Source: Phyllobacterium phragmitis
GTDB lineage: Bacteria > Pseudomonadota > Alphaproteobacteria > Rhizobiales > Rhizobiaceae
Direction of reading: 5' to 3'
NCBI RefSeq assembly: GCF_002980495.1
Contig: NZ_PVBR01000004.1
Location: 124,001 to 188,000, forward strand
DNA: 64,000 nt
The notes under the pieces are model-generated. The model did no database searches, was not told the DNA's origin, and saw only the letters and a program-made list of their open reading frames with translations. The position numbers and the translations under genes were made by a program. Numbering within the stretch: position 1 is the first letter of the stretch; each line of letters opens with the position of its first letter. This document shows positions 1 to 9,117 of the stretch, in pieces.

Positions 1-76
1 GGTGTTCCTCGTTCTGGTGACGCTGGCGCTGGTCTCGCTGACGCTCTTTATCGGGCGCAAGGGGGAAGTCGCATGA
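1..76 (+). CDS. ABC transporter permease, 3' end only
   Basis: Only the last 24 codons are present, read from position 2 to the TGA at 74-76. They encode a hydrophobic helix followed by a short basic tail (IGRKGEVA), as in the last membrane segment of a PotB-type ABC permease. The stop overlaps the next permease start in an ATGA arrangement, so the two are translationally coupled. The identity is inferred from the hydrophobicity and from the neighbour; the rest of the transporter lies off the left edge. Confidence 0.6.
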   Translation, partial: VFLVLVTLALVSLTLFIGRKGEVA

Positions 77-873
77 ACCGGATATTGCAGCGGCTCTATT
101 TCACGCTCATCGGCATCTTTCTCGCCGCGCCGCTCATCGTCGTCGCCGGCGTTTCGGTGAATGAGCGCCAGAGCCTGACCTTTCCACCGCAGGGCTTTTC
201 GGTTTCCTGGTATGGCGAGATCTTCAGCAATCCGGAATGGCGCAACGCGCTTTTCGCATCCGTGACGCTTGCCGCGCTTTCCGCAGCGCTCGCGGTCGCC
301 ATCGCCCTGCCGCTGGCATGGTTTTCCTGGCGGCGCCTCGCGCCATGGACCAATGTCTTCCAGGTGCTGGGCATCGCGCCTTTCACCCTGCCGCCCGTCA
401 TCACCGCGCTCGGCCTTCTCACCTTCTGGGCGACGACAGGCTTTTACGGCCAGCCATGGACGGCGGTGATCAGCCATGCGATCTTCTTCGTCACGCTGCC
501 GCTCGTCACCTTATCGCTCGGCTTCTCCTCGATCGACCGCTCGCTGGTCGAGGCGGCCTCGACGATGGGCGCCGATGACCGGACGGTGTTCTTCACGGTC
601 ATCGTGCCTTTGATCCTGCCCTATATCGTTTCCGGCTATGCCTTCGCCTTCGTGTTGTCACTCAATGAATATATCGTCGCCTACATGACCGTCGGCTTCA
701 CGCTCGAAACCCTGCCGATCAAGATCTTCAACGCCCTGCGCTACGGCTATACGCCGACCATGGCGTCGGTGTCGGTTCTGTTCGTCGCCGTCTCCGCTGT
801 GATCTTCGGCCTCGTCGCCTGGTTCGGTGACCTGCCGAAGCTCCTGGGCGCGCTTTCATCCGAGGACAAATAA
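73..873 (+). CDS. ABC transporter permease, PotC/YdcV type
   Basis: Inner-membrane permease of 266 residues for a binding-protein-dependent importer, probably of polyamines or a related amine. Several hydrophobic segments are visible (about residues 10-28, 62-84, 97-120, 132-155, 180-200, 235-255). The EAA loop that docks on the ATPase starts at E160 (EAASTMGADDR). It starts in the ATGA overlap with the upstream permease, and its TAA stop overlaps the following hydrolase ATG by one base, so three genes are read as one operon. PotC-like membership follows from length, EAA motif and gene order; the substrate is inference. Confidence 0.88.
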   Translation: MNRILQRLYFTLIGIFLAAPLIVVAGVSVNERQSLTFPPQGFSVSWYGEIFSNPEWRNALFASVTLAALSAALAVAIALPLAWFSWRRLAPWTNVFQVLGIAPFTLPPVITALGLLTFWATTGFYGQPWTAVISHAIFFVTLPLVTLSLGFSSIDRSLVEAASTMGADDRTVFFTVIVPLILPYIVSGYAFAFVLSLNEYIVAYMTVGFTLETLPIKIFNALRYGYTPTMASVSVLFVAVSAVIFGLVAWFGDLPKLLGALSSEDK

Positions 874-1643
874 TGCGCGCTGCCCTGTTCCAGATGAAGG
901 TGGCGAGCGGCGATGTCGCGGCCAATCTGGGGAGCATCGCTGAGGCGGCGCAAAAGGCTTCCGGCAATGGCGCAAGCCTGCTCGTCGCGCCCGAACTGGC
1001 GCTGACGGGCTATGGCGCGGGCGATGCCCTTCGCGATCTTGCCGAACCGGCCGACGGCGCGCAAATGGTACGGCTCGAAGCGATCGCAGCGGCATATGGC
1101 ATCGCCATCGTCGCGGGTTTCGCGGAACGCGACGGCGCAGTCGTCTACAACAGCGCGGCCTATGTGGATGGCAAGGGCGGACGCACGATCTACCGCAAAT
1201 CGCATCTTTTCGGCGATTATGAGCGCGCATTGTTCCAGCCCGCTCCACCGGCGACATGCCTTTTCGAGCATGGTGGGATGAAGATCGGCATGCTGATCTG
1301 CTACGATGTGGAGTTCCCCGAAAACGTCCGGCGGTTGGCGCTTGCCGGCGCTGATATGGTGGTCGTGCCGACCGCATTGCCGGCAGGGCCGTCTGGAACG
1401 TTCATCGCGCAGAAGATGATCCAGGTGCGGGCCTTCGAAAACCAGATATTCGTGACCTATGTGAACCATGCCGGGGCGGACGAGAAATTCACCTTCGCCG
1501 GAATGTCGCGTCTGGCCGCGCCGGATGGCGGCCTGATCGTGGAGATCAGGGATGCGAAGGAACATCTGCGTTTTGCCGATATCGATCCCACCGCACGCAC
1601 GGCGACGATGACGGAATACAGCTATCTGCGCGATCTTGGCTGA
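873..1643 (+). CDS. Carbon-nitrogen hydrolase (nitrilase superfamily)
   Basis: Cytoplasmic amidase/nitrilase-fold enzyme of 256 residues. The Glu-Lys-Cys triad is in place: E41 in APELALTGY, K109 in YRKSHLF and C143 in LICYDVEFPE. The length fits a single-domain member. It begins inside the stop codon of the ABC permease, suggesting it processes what the transporter imports, for example hydrolysing an amide intermediate of polyamine or amine catabolism. The superfamily is certain; the substrate (N-carbamoylputrescine, omega-amides or other) cannot be decided from the sequence. Confidence 0.9.
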   Translation: MRAALFQMKVASGDVAANLGSIAEAAQKASGNGASLLVAPELALTGYGAGDALRDLAEPADGAQMVRLEAIAAAYGIAIVAGFAERDGAVVYNSAAYVDGKGGRTIYRKSHLFGDYERALFQPAPPATCLFEHGGMKIGMLICYDVEFPENVRRLALAGADMVVVPTALPAGPSGTFIAQKMIQVRAFENQIFVTYVNHAGADEKFTFAGMSRLAAPDGGLIVEIRDAKEHLRFADIDPTARTATMTEYSYLRDLG

Positions 1644-1665
1644 TTAGCTCAGGCGATCAACGCCT

Positions 1666-2073
1666 TCAGTCCGGTCTCGACAGGACAAAGGCGGCACACG
1701 ATAGCATGAGCACCGCTACCCCTGTTGCAAGCGGCCACCCCGGGCGGGCGCTCCACCAGAACAGCCCGTAACCGGCAATCATTCCCGCCGAGGCCGCGAT
1801 CTTGGCCCTGCGGGGAATTGCACCCTTGTCACGCCATTTTCGCAGGAGCGGGCCGAACGTGGGATGGTCGAGCAGCCATGCCTCGATCCTGGGCGATGAC
1901 CTGCCGAAGAACCACGCCGCAAGGATGATGAAGATCGTCGTCGGCATGACGGGCAGGAACGCCCCGATCCCGCCGAGCGCGAGCATCAGGAAGCCGAGGA
2001 AAAGATAGGCCCAGCGCAGCGTGCCCGACAGCTGCCGGCGCTCCACCTCACTCTTCCCACCATCCGGTTTCAT
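1666..2073 (-). CDS. DUF454 (YbaN) family inner-membrane protein
   Basis: Small membrane protein of 135 residues with the YbaN/DUF454 pattern: a first helix followed by GGIGAFLPVMPTTIFIILAA, then a WFFGRSSPRIEAWLLDHP segment, a basic linker and two further C-terminal helices. The function of the family is not established. It is convergent with the hydrolase gene upstream and reads away from a long AT-rich intergenic stretch. It appears to be a stand-alone gene. Confidence 0.85.
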   Translation of the reverse strand: MKPDGGKSEVERRQLSGTLRWAYLFLGFLMLALGGIGAFLPVMPTTIFIILAAWFFGRSSPRIEAWLLDHPTFGPLLRKWRDKGAIPRRAKIAASAGMIAGYGLFWWSARPGWPLATGVAVLMLSCAAFVLSRPD

Positions 2074-2511
2074 CTGGATGCAAGCTCCCTTCGCCGCTTT
2101 CGCTCAAACATATGCTCTATAAAGGGGGCTCTATAGAGGGAAAATCGGCAGATGCGCGAAAAAAATGCCGGATTCCGACTGTTTGAGCAGTCCAGAGAAG
2201 AACTTGCCGTTCAAATAAACATTCCGTGGAGAAGGTGTGCGATCCGTATGCAAAGGCGGACATTATTTGGAAATCAGCTATTAAAACCATTCAGCTTCTC
2301 GAAATTCACCCCGTTATATCGATTCTGAAAAACAGATTCAGCATCCCTCATGTAACAATGAAGCAATATATCCGCACTTCTTCCTATATATATTTACGAT
2401 CATGATATTTTTCCCGCGCCATCACAATTCTGAATCACTTCGTAATTCTATGTGAAGCCATTTCTCGCCACATTTCCACTGCAGCAAATCTTTGCTTCCA
2501 ACGGGGACGAC
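2074..2511. other. Intergenic region, AT-rich, with a short palindrome
   Basis: About 440 bases without a convincing gene, clearly more AT-rich than its surroundings. Near the DUF454 start there are two direct copies of GCTCTATA (2114-2121 and 2128-2135), the second inside the perfect palindrome CTCTATAGAG (2129-2138). The right half lies upstream of the rlpA-like gene and presumably holds its promoter; a weak GGGGA Shine-Dalgarno precedes that start. No RNA gene was recognised. Confidence 0.5.
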
Positions 2512-2865
2512 ATGAGTTTCAATATGCGCATGGCTCTTCTGGCTGCGATGGCGGCCGGCATTCTTTCTGCAACCGCCATCGAGGCGTCAGCCCAATGCGG
2601 CCGGGCCTCCTGGTACGCCCTCACCTCGCGCACGGCGTCCGGCGAACGGATGAACCCGGCGGCGATGACGGCCGCGCACCGCACGCTGCCGCTCGGCAGC
2701 AAGGTGAAGGTGACGAACCAGAAAAACGGCAGATCGCTCGTCGTGCGTATCAACGATCGCGGCCCGTTCATCAAGGGACGCATTCTCGACCTGTCAAAAG
2801 GCGCGGCACGGCGCCTCGGCTTTATCAACGCAGGCCATGCAAAGGTCTGTCTCGACCGGCTGTAG
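2512..2865 (+). CDS. RlpA-like septal ring lytic transglycosylase family protein
   Basis: Exported protein of 117 residues consisting of a signal peptide (about residues 1-27, ending ASA-Q) and one double-psi beta-barrel domain. The hallmark RlpA strings are present: [32 protein letters not shown] and [17 protein letters not shown]. RlpA proteins bind or cleave denuded peptidoglycan; this one lacks the SPOR domain of larger RlpA and may be a minimal barrel protein. An in-frame GTG at 2452 is possible, but the ATG at 2512 gives a proper signal peptide and has GGGGA upstream. It is followed by the PHB depolymerase gene on the same strand. Confidence 0.85.
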   Translation: MSFNMRMALLAAMAAGILSATAIEASAQCGRASWYALTSRTASGERMNPAAMTAAHRTLPLGSKVKVTNQKNGRSLVVRINDRGPFIKGRILDLSKGAARRLGFINAGHAKVCLDRL

Positions 2866-3001
2866 GAAATATCTCGCGCTCCAGCCGTTCGATGAACCAG
2901 CGCGTCGGGTTCAGCCAGACCTCATCCTTCCCGGCAGCGTCTTCTATGCCATGTTCGAGATTGGCACCGGCCGATGCATCGTCTCCGGAACAGGCAAGCA
3001 T
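2825..3001 (-). CDS. Possible small ORF or gene remnant antisense to the rlpA-like 3' end
   Basis: A 58-codon minus-strand frame with codon choice like the surrounding genes (GAC/GAG/GGC/CTG-rich) reads [18 protein letters not shown] and later [18 protein letters not shown]. It overlaps about 40 bases of the rlpA-like 3' end. No family was recognised. The protein-like text contrasts with the otherwise promoter-like interval and could be the tail of a decayed gene or a real small protein. Coding status is uncertain. Confidence 0.22.
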   Translation of the reverse strand: MLACSGDDASAGANLEHGIEDAAGKDEVWLNPTRWFIERLEREIFPTAGRDRPLHGLR

Positions 3002-3180
3002 CACGGCATTGGCGGGATTGTGGCGGCGCGAACGGCGGTCGATTGGTGCACAGCAACAAATCCGCTCAAGAATGTGTGCATTGCAATATCGCCATATTGC
3101 ACTATGTTCAGGAAGGAGAAACGCTGTTTCGGTTAAAGTTTTCCGGTATCTCTATTTTTACCGCCGAAGAGGTTTGGAAA
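2866..3180 (+). other. Intergenic region upstream of the PHB depolymerase gene
   Basis: The left part is covered by the doubtful minus-strand frame ending at 2825. The right part (about 3050-3180) becomes AT-richer and leads into the depolymerase; the Shine-Dalgarno GAAGAGG sits before the ATG at 3181. The TTGCAATATCGCCATATTGC stretch (3079-3098) contains an imperfect inverted repeat (GCAATAT / ATATTGC). The promoter was not mapped with confidence. Confidence 0.4.
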
Positions 3181-4458
3181 ATGTATTATCAGCTTTATGA
3201 ACTCAATCACGCTGCGCTGCAGCCCTACCGGGCCTTAGCGGACGCGACGAAGCTGTTTTTCGAAAACCCTTTCAACCCGATCTCACAGAGTTCCTATGGC
3301 CGCTCGATGGCCGCGCTGATGGAGCTTTTCGAGCGCACCACGCGGCGTTACGACAAGCCGACCTTCAATCTTCCGGAAACCAGGGTCGATGGAAAGACCG
3401 TGGCCGTGACGGAAGAGATCGTCTGGCGGAAGCCCTTCTGCAATCTTCTGCATTTCCGGCGCGACGTGGCGAAGAGCCGTGCGGCGGACCCGAAGATCCT
3501 GCTCGTCGCGCCCCTGTCCGGCCATTACGCGACGCTTCTGCGGGGAACGGTGGAAACCCTTTTGCCGCATGCGGAGATCTACATCACCGATTGGGTCGAT
3601 GCACGCATGGTGCCGCTGAGCGACGGCCCGTTCGATCTCGACGACTATATCGATTATATCATCGAGATGTTCCACGCTCTCGGCGAGAATACCCATGTCA
3701 TCGCCGTCTGCCAGCCGTCGGTGCCGGTTCTGGCCGCCGTGGCGATGATGGAAAAAGGCGGCGACCGGTTCGCGCCTTCGTCGATGACGCTGATGGGCGG
3801 GCCGATCGACACCCGCATCAATCCGACCGCCGTCAACAGACTAGCGGCGGAAAAGGACATCGGCTGGTTCCGCGACAATGTCGTCATGCCCGTGCCGTGG
3901 CCGCATCCCGGCGTCATGCGGTCGGTTTATCCCGGCTTCCTGCAATTGTCGGGATTCATGAGCATGAATCTCGACCGGCACATTACCGCACACAAGGAAT
4001 TCTTCTTCCATCTGGTGAAGGAAGATGGCGAACCCGCCGAAAAGCACCGCGATTTCTACGATGAATATCTGGCGGTGATGGATATGTCGGCGGAGTTCTA
4101 CCTGCAGACCGTCGAGACGGTTTTCATCCGCCACGATCTGCCGAAGGGCCAGATGAAGCATCGCGGCAACAGTGTCGATCTTTCCGCCATCAGGAATGTG
4201 GCGCTGCTGACGGTGGAAGGCGAGAACGACGATATTTCCGGCGTCGGCCAGACCGAAGCGGCGCAGACGCTGTGCGTCAATATCCCGGCGGAGCGCCGGA
4301 TGCATTATCTGCAACCCAAGGTCGGCCATTACGGCGTGTTCAACGGCTCGCGCTTTCGCAACGAGATCGCGCCGCGCATCGTTGATTTCATTCACGCAAG
4401 CGAAAAGCCATCGCCAAAGCCAGCTGCTTCGGCGCAAAAGCGCTCCCGCAAGCGCTGA
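3181..4458 (+). CDS. phaZ: Intracellular polyhydroxyalkanoate (PHB) depolymerase
   Basis: Cytoplasmic alpha/beta hydrolase of 425 residues that degrades stored poly-3-hydroxybutyrate granules. It matches the PhaZ family in length and blocks: the N-terminal FENPFNPISQSSYGRSM, DWVDARMVPL, and the nucleophile elbow VCQPS with C177 in place of the usual serine. The remaining triad residues are plausibly the acidic residue in VEGENDDISG and the histidine in VGHYGVFNG. The C-terminus is Lys/Ala/Arg-rich. The start at 3181 has an AGAGG ribosome site; the upstream in-frame extension is not family-like. The gene stands alone and implies a PHB storage cycle. Confidence 0.88.
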   Translation: MYYQLYELNHAALQPYRALADATKLFFENPFNPISQSSYGRSMAALMELFERTTRRYDKPTFNLPETRVDGKTVAVTEEIVWRKPFCNLLHFRRDVAKSRAADPKILLVAPLSGHYATLLRGTVETLLPHAEIYITDWVDARMVPLSDGPFDLDDYIDYIIEMFHALGENTHVIAVCQPSVPVLAAVAMMEKGGDRFAPSSMTLMGGPIDTRINPTAVNRLAAEKDIGWFRDNVVMPVPWPHPGVMRSVYPGFLQLSGFMSMNLDRHITAHKEFFFHLVKEDGEPAEKHRDFYDEYLAVMDMSAEFYLQTVETVFIRHDLPKGQMKHRGNSVDLSAIRNVALLTVEGENDDISGVGQTEAAQTLCVNIPAERRMHYLQPKVGHYGVFNGSRFRNEIAPRIVDFIHASEKPSPKPAASAQKRSRKR

Positions 4459-4475
4459 GGCTTCTACCTCAGCGC
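4452..4475 (+). terminator. Hairpin overlapping the phaZ stop codon
   Basis: A perfect 9-bp stem, GCGCTGAGG (4452-4460) with CCTCAGCGC (4467-4475), closes a 6-base loop and includes the TGA stop of phaZ. It is followed by GAAAAGC rather than a clean T-run, so it may be a weak terminator or an mRNA 3'-end stabilising structure. Confidence 0.45.
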
Positions 4476-4641
4476 GAAAAGCTCTGTTGTTCCTTTCATC
4501 CCGCCAGCGCTCGACGATCGGATTTTTATCCGGCGGCGGACGGACCTGGATCCCGCATTCTCCCCATTAAGTTGCGCCTTTACGGCAGTCTCGCGTGGTA
4601 ACCATAAGCCGAATTGAGCAGTTTGGTGACGGCATTATGAA

Positions 4642-4680
4642 TTGACTCTCCTCCTCCTCAACCTTTAACGTTTTGTTAAC
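4642..4680 (+). promoter_or_regulatory. Putative promoter with CtrA-type box
   Basis: TTGACT (4642-4647), a 17-base spacer and TTAACG (4665-4670) resemble a sigma-70 promoter. The -10 element lies inside TTAACGTTTTGTTAAC (4665-4680), an exact match to the CtrA consensus TTAA-N7-TTAAC known from Caulobacter and rhizobia. It lies 28 bases before the cysteine-protease start. Cell-cycle control of that gene by CtrA is inference from this one match. Confidence 0.5.
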
Positions 4681-4707
4681 GATTAAGCGTGCGGCGGAGT
4701 GGTGTGT

Positions 4708-5325
4708 ATGTTCAGGGGCGTATGGTCTTGCGGGGCGATTGGGGCAGCAATGCTTGCCGGTGCGCTTTTTTCCGGCTCCTCCGGAGCGTCGGCTGCGTCT
4801 GACGACTTTATGCGTATTGGCGGCCTGAGCTCACAGCCGATCGGCCATTACGAACTCTGCAAACGTCTGCCGCAGGAGTGCTCCGTCCGCACCAAGGACA
4901 CTTCGCCTCTGAGCCTGACACATGACGTCTGGCAGCGCCTCGTCACCGTCAATGCCTCGGTCAATGAGCGCATCAAGCCGCTGACCGACAAGGAAATCTA
5001 CGGCAAGGAAGAGTATTGGGCCTATCCAAAACTCTTCGGCGACTGCGAGGATTACGTGCTCCTGAAGCGCCGTGAACTTGCGCAGACAGGGATTTCCCTT
5101 GGCGCCCTCCTGATCACCGTGGTCCGCAAGCGTGACGGCGAAGGCCATGCCGTTTTGACGGTCCGCACCGATCGCGGCGATTTCATCCTCGACAATCTGA
5201 CCGACGAGATCAAGAACTGGCAGCAGACGAACTACACCTATCTGAAACGCCAGGCGGCAAACTATAGCGGCCGCTGGGTCAGCATCGAGGCTCCGAGCAA
5301 TCTGCTGGTCGGCTCGGTTCAGTAG
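4708..5325 (+). CDS. Transglutaminase-like cysteine proteinase (BTLCP, DUF920; LapG fold)
   Basis: Exported protein of 205 residues with a signal peptide (about residues 1-30). The transglutaminase-like triad is visible as C113 in FGDCEDYVLLK, H147 in GEGHAVL and D162 in FILDN. LapG, a periplasmic protease that releases large RTX adhesins under c-di-GMP control, belongs to the same family, but many alphaproteobacterial members are uncharacterised. The ATG at 4708 is chosen over GTG codons at 4699/4702 because GGAG lies 8 bases upstream. A CtrA-like box precedes it. No LapD or RTX adhesin gene is nearby. Confidence 0.85.
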   Translation: MFRGVWSCGAIGAAMLAGALFSGSSGASAASDDFMRIGGLSSQPIGHYELCKRLPQECSVRTKDTSPLSLTHDVWQRLVTVNASVNERIKPLTDKEIYGKEEYWAYPKLFGDCEDYVLLKRRELAQTGISLGALLITVVRKRDGEGHAVLTVRTDRGDFILDNLTDEIKNWQQTNYTYLKRQAANYSGRWVSIEAPSNLLVGSVQ

Positions 5326-5385
5326 TTTCCTGCATCCCTGGATGCTCCGCCGCCTGCGGGAGCTTCTGTGCGAATTGTCAGCGGT

Positions 5386-6918
5386 TCATGCCGCCGACAT
5401 AAGCCTTTCACCGCCCATGCGATAGGAAATCGCCTCGGCGAGATGCAACCGTCCGACCGTCTCCGCACCATCGAGGTCGGCCAGTGTGCGCGCCACCTTC
5501 AAGATGCGGTGATAGGCGCGGGCGGAGAATTTCATCTGCTCGCTGGCATCGCGCAGAAGCGCCGTTCCGCCGGCATCGGGCGCGGCGATCCGTTCGATCA
5601 GGGCTGCGGAACAATGCGCATTGGTCGAAACATTGGAAAGCCCCAGCGCTTCATAGCGGTTCTTCTGGATTGCCCGGGCCTGCGCCACTCTCTCCGCCAC
5701 GACCTTGCTGTTCTCGGCCTGCGAGGGGCGGATGAGATCGGCCGCCGACACCGCCGGCACATCGATGCGCAGATCGATACGGTCGAGCAGAGGGCCTGAA
5801 ATCCGTGCCTGATAGTCCGCCTGGCAGCGCGGCCCCCGCGCGCAACGGTGGCCCGGCTCGCCCGCCATACCGCAGCGGCACGGGTTCATCGCCGCGACAA
5901 GCTGTATCTGAGCGGGATAGCTGACCCTGTGGTTGGCGCGCGCGATCATGCAATCGCCCGTTTCCAGCGGCTGGCGCAGCGAATCGAGAACCTGCGGCGT
6001 GAATTCGGGAAATTCGTCGAGGAACAGCACGCCATTATGAGCAAGCGACACTTCCCCCGGCCTCGCCCTGAAGCCGCCGCCGACCATCGCCGCCATCGAG
6101 GCGGAGTGATGGGGTGCACGGAATGGCCGGCGATCGGAGAGTTTTCCACCAGTCAGTTCGCCGGCAATGGACGCGATCATCGACACGTCCAGCAATTCGC
6201 GCGGTGAAAGCGGCGGCAGGATGGAGGGCAGACGCTGCGCCAGCATCGATTTGCCCGATCCCGGCGGCCCGACCAGAAGCAGATTGTGATTGCCCGCCGC
6301 GGCCACTTCAAGTGCGCGCTTCGCCGTCTCCTGCCCCTTGATATCGGCAAGATCGGGCAGATCGTCCGCCCTGGGGCGCATCACCGGTTCGGGACGCGAC
6401 AAAACTTGCGTGCCGCGAAAATGATTGGCGAGCGCAATCAGGCTGCGCGGCGCCAGAATGTCGATCTCGGCGCCCGCCCATGCGGCCTCCGGCCCGCAGG
6501 CATGAGGGCAGATCAGCCCCTTGTCCTGGCGGTTGGCGCCGATAGCGGCAGGCAGGACGCCGGCAACCGCGCTGATGGTTCCGTCAAGCGAGAGCTCGCC
6601 CAGAACCACATAGGATTGCAGGGCATCGCCGGGAAGGGCGCCCAGCGCCGCCATCAGGGCAACCGCAATCGGCAGATCGTAATGAGAACCTTCCTTCGGC
6701 AGATCGGCGGGGGCGAGATTGACCGTCACTTTTTTCGGCGGCATTGAAAGGCCGGAGGCATGAAGTGCCGCCTGCACCCTCTCACGGCTTTCGGCCACTG
6801 CCTTATCGGGCAGACCAACGATCGACATGCCCATCTTGCCAGGCGCGACCATCACCTGGACATCGACGGTGACCGCCTCGACCCCCTGAAACGCTACGGT
6901 GCTGACCCGCGATACCAT
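5386..6918 (-). CDS. comM: YifB/ComM family Mg-chelatase-like AAA+ ATPase
   Basis: Cytoplasmic protein of 510 residues. It has an N-terminal ChlI domain (MVSRVSTVAFQGVEAVTVDV start, typical of the family), an AAA+ core with Walker A VGPPGSGKSML and Walker B VLFLDEFPEF, and a C-terminal domain with the NPCRCGMAG cysteine cluster and RISGPLLDRIDL arginine-finger region. ComM is a hexameric helicase promoting branch migration during natural transformation and is widely conserved. A GTG seven codons upstream (6939) is an alternative start. Next to gshB, as in rhizobia. Confidence 0.93.
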   Translation of the reverse strand: MVSRVSTVAFQGVEAVTVDVQVMVAPGKMGMSIVGLPDKAVAESRERVQAALHASGLSMPPKKVTVNLAPADLPKEGSHYDLPIAVALMAALGALPGDALQSYVVLGELSLDGTISAVAGVLPAAIGANRQDKGLICPHACGPEAAWAGAEIDILAPRSLIALANHFRGTQVLSRPEPVMRPRADDLPDLADIKGQETAKRALEVAAAGNHNLLLVGPPGSGKSMLAQRLPSILPPLSPRELLDVSMIASIAGELTGGKLSDRRPFRAPHHSASMAAMVGGGFRARPGEVSLAHNGVLFLDEFPEFTPQVLDSLRQPLETGDCMIARANHRVSYPAQIQLVAAMNPCRCGMAGEPGHRCARGPRCQADYQARISGPLLDRIDLRIDVPAVSAADLIRPSQAENSKVVAERVAQARAIQKNRYEALGLSNVSTNAHCSAALIERIAAPDAGGTALLRDASEQMKFSARAYHRILKVARTLADLDGAETVGRLHLAEAISYRMGGERLMSAA

Positions 6919-7230
6919 TTTGCCGCCGCCCCCAAACACACTCCCCGCCGCCCTTCGCGGAAAATCCTACATCACTCAATTGCGCGAGATAAGCATAGAT
7001 CGGTCGAAGCCGCAAGAACGTTTGCAGAACGAAAACAACCTACAGGGCGTTTAACGGATGTGTGGAGTTGCATCGGCAGAACAAAAGGGGAGACGAAGCG
7101 AATACAGGAAAATGAACCTGGTTTATATTTGTATATGCTCAAGAACAAATATGAACAGCCTCCATCAAAGTGGAAACCGCTCGGGGAGTAATACATCGCC
7201 GGGTGAATTCGAGATGAGCTTCTATATCGC
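6919..7230. other. Intergenic region between gshB and comM
   Basis: About 310 bases without a recognisable gene, downstream of gshB and upstream of comM, both on the minus strand. It is AT-rich in the middle (about 7080-7170) and presumably carries the comM promoter and the gshB 3' end. No clear hairpin terminator was found. Confidence 0.4.
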
Positions 7231-8172
7231 TTACCGGCGCTTGACCTCGACAGCATCCCAGAAAAGAGCTGCTACATCCGCCCCGCCGAAGCGTTTGATT
7301 TCGCGGATGCCGGTCGGCGAGGTGACATTGATCTCAGTCATGTAATCGCCGATGACATCGATGCCGACAAGGATGAAGCCGCGCTCCCGCAACGATGGGC
7401 CGATACGGGCGCAGATTTCATGTTCGCGTTTCGTCAATCGGGATGCTTCGGCCTTGCCGCCCGCATGCATGTTCGAGCGGGCGTCATGCTCGGCGGGCAC
7501 GCGGTTGATCGCGCCGACCGGTTCGCCGTCGATCAGGATGATGCGCTTGTCGCCGGCTCGCACGTCCTTGAGATAGCGCTGGACGATGAACGGTTCACGG
7601 TACATCTGGGCGAACATCTCGAGCAGCGAGGCGAGATTGCGGTCGCCATTGGCCATGTGGAACACGCCGGCGCCGCCATTGCCGTAGAGCGGCTTCAGGA
7701 TGATATCGCCGAATTCGCGGCGGAAATCCGCCACCTCCTGAGGATCCTTGGTAATCAGCGTTTCCGGCATCAGATCGGGGAATTCGGTGACGAAGATCTT
7801 TTCCGGGCTGTTGCGCACCCAGGCCGGATCATTGACCACCAGCGTCTTTGGGTGGATGCGCTCCAGAAGATGGGTCGTGGTGATGTAGTTCATGTCGAAG
7901 GGCGGGTCCTGGCGGAGCAGGACCACATCCATTTCGGAGAGATCGCGGCGTTCGGGCTCGCCCAGCGTGAAATGGTCACCCTCGACGTCACGCACTTCGA
8001 GGCTCTCGACACGAGCCGAGACCACGCCGTCACGCATGGAAAGACGGTCCGCTGTGTAGTGGAAAAGCGTGTGGCCGCGCCGCGCTGCCTCGAGGCAAAG
8101 CGCGAATGTGGTATCGCCTGAGATTTTGATGGAATTGATATGGTCCATCTGGACCGCGATTTTCATTGCCAT
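7231..8172 (-). CDS. gshB: Glutathione synthetase
   Basis: ATP-grasp ligase of 313 residues that joins gamma-glutamylcysteine and glycine in the cytoplasm. Family strings include [20 protein letters not shown] at the N-terminus, [20 protein letters not shown], the ATP-binding [13 protein letters not shown] loop and [11 protein letters not shown] near the C-terminus. The ATG at 8172 is chosen because GAGGA lies five bases upstream and family members start here; an upstream in-frame start would add 13 unrelated residues. Glutathione also links to the GST and gamma-glutamyltransferase genes in this window. Confidence 0.95.
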   Translation of the reverse strand: MAMKIAVQMDHINSIKISGDTTFALCLEAARRGHTLFHYTADRLSMRDGVVSARVESLEVRDVEGDHFTLGEPERRDLSEMDVVLLRQDPPFDMNYITTTHLLERIHPKTLVVNDPAWVRNSPEKIFVTEFPDLMPETLITKDPQEVADFRREFGDIILKPLYGNGGAGVFHMANGDRNLASLLEMFAQMYREPFIVQRYLKDVRAGDKRIILIDGEPVGAINRVPAEHDARSNMHAGGKAEASRLTKREHEICARIGPSLRERGFILVGIDVIGDYMTEINVTSPTGIREIKRFGGADVAALFWDAVEVKRR

Positions 8173-8349
8173 GATTGTCCTCGGCGATTCGCTACAGTCG
8201 AAACGGAGCACAACCTGTCACGGTCGGCGCTGCGATAACAGGAATTTTTATTTATCATACTATACGATATGGCTGAATTCCGCTAAGCGGTTCGGGCCGG
8301 CCAAAAGCCGATAGGTAATTTATGCAAGCCCAGCCTGGGAGGAGCCTTC

Positions 8350-9117
8350 ATGCTGCCATCAACCATATTTCCCGACCTGAAGGACCGTTCCGTCCTGATT
8401 ACCGGCGGCGGTTCCGGCATCGGAGCCTCTCTCACCGAAGGCTTCGTCGCGCAAGGCGCGAAGGTCGCCTTCATCGACATCGCCGCAGAGCCCTCCACGG
8501 CGCTCGTCGACCGGCTGGAAAAGAAATATGGCCAGCGGCCGCTCTATCTCGACGCGGATCTGCGCGATCTCGACGCGCTGCGCAATGCAGTGGCGAAAGC
8601 CGAGGCGGCAAATGGCCCTGTTACCGTTCTCATCAACAACGCCGCATGGGACGACCGGCACACCGTCGAGGACGTGACGGAAGAATATTGGAACCTGAAC
8701 CAGTCGATCAATCTGCGCCCGCAGTTCTTCGCGGTGCAGGCGGTGCTGCCCGGCATGAGACAAGCCGGCGGCGGCGCCGTCGTCAATTTCACCTCCATTT
8801 CCTTCATGATCAACCAGGGCGACCTGCCCGTATACACGGCGGCGAAGGCCGGCGTCATCGGCCTCACCAAAGGTCTTGCCGGAGCGCTCGGACCCGATAA
8901 AATCCGCGTCAACGCGATTGCGCCCGGCTGGGTGATGACGGAGCGCCAGAAGGCGCTCTGGGTGACGGACGAAAGCCTCAACGCCCATCTCGGCAAGCAG
9001 TGCCTCAAGGAGGAGGTGCAGCCGGACGACATGGTCGGGCCCTGCCTGTTTCTCGCTTCCGACGCCGCCCGCATGCTGACCGCGCAGACGATGATCGTCG
9101 ACGGAGGCTATTTGTGA
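8350..9117 (+). CDS. SDR-family sugar 1-dehydrogenase (galactose/arabinose type)
   Basis: Short-chain dehydrogenase of 255 residues with the cofactor loop TGGGSGIG (18-25), NNAAW (96-100) and catalytic S149, Y162 and K166. An acidic FIDIA at the end of beta-2 suggests NAD preference. A GGGAGGAG ribosome site precedes the ATG. It is the first gene of an operon with dgoK, dgoA and an SMP-30 lactonase, so oxidation of galactose or a similar aldose to the lactone is the likely step, as for GalD-type enzymes in rhizobia. The exact sugar (galactose, arabinose, fucose) is inference. Confidence 0.85.
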   Translation: MLPSTIFPDLKDRSVLITGGGSGIGASLTEGFVAQGAKVAFIDIAAEPSTALVDRLEKKYGQRPLYLDADLRDLDALRNAVAKAEAANGPVTVLINNAAWDDRHTVEDVTEEYWNLNQSINLRPQFFAVQAVLPGMRQAGGGAVVNFTSISFMINQGDLPVYTAAKAGVIGLTKGLAGALGPDKIRVNAIAPGWVMTERQKALWVTDESLNAHLGKQCLKEEVQPDDMVGPCLFLASDAARMLTAQTMIVDGGYL

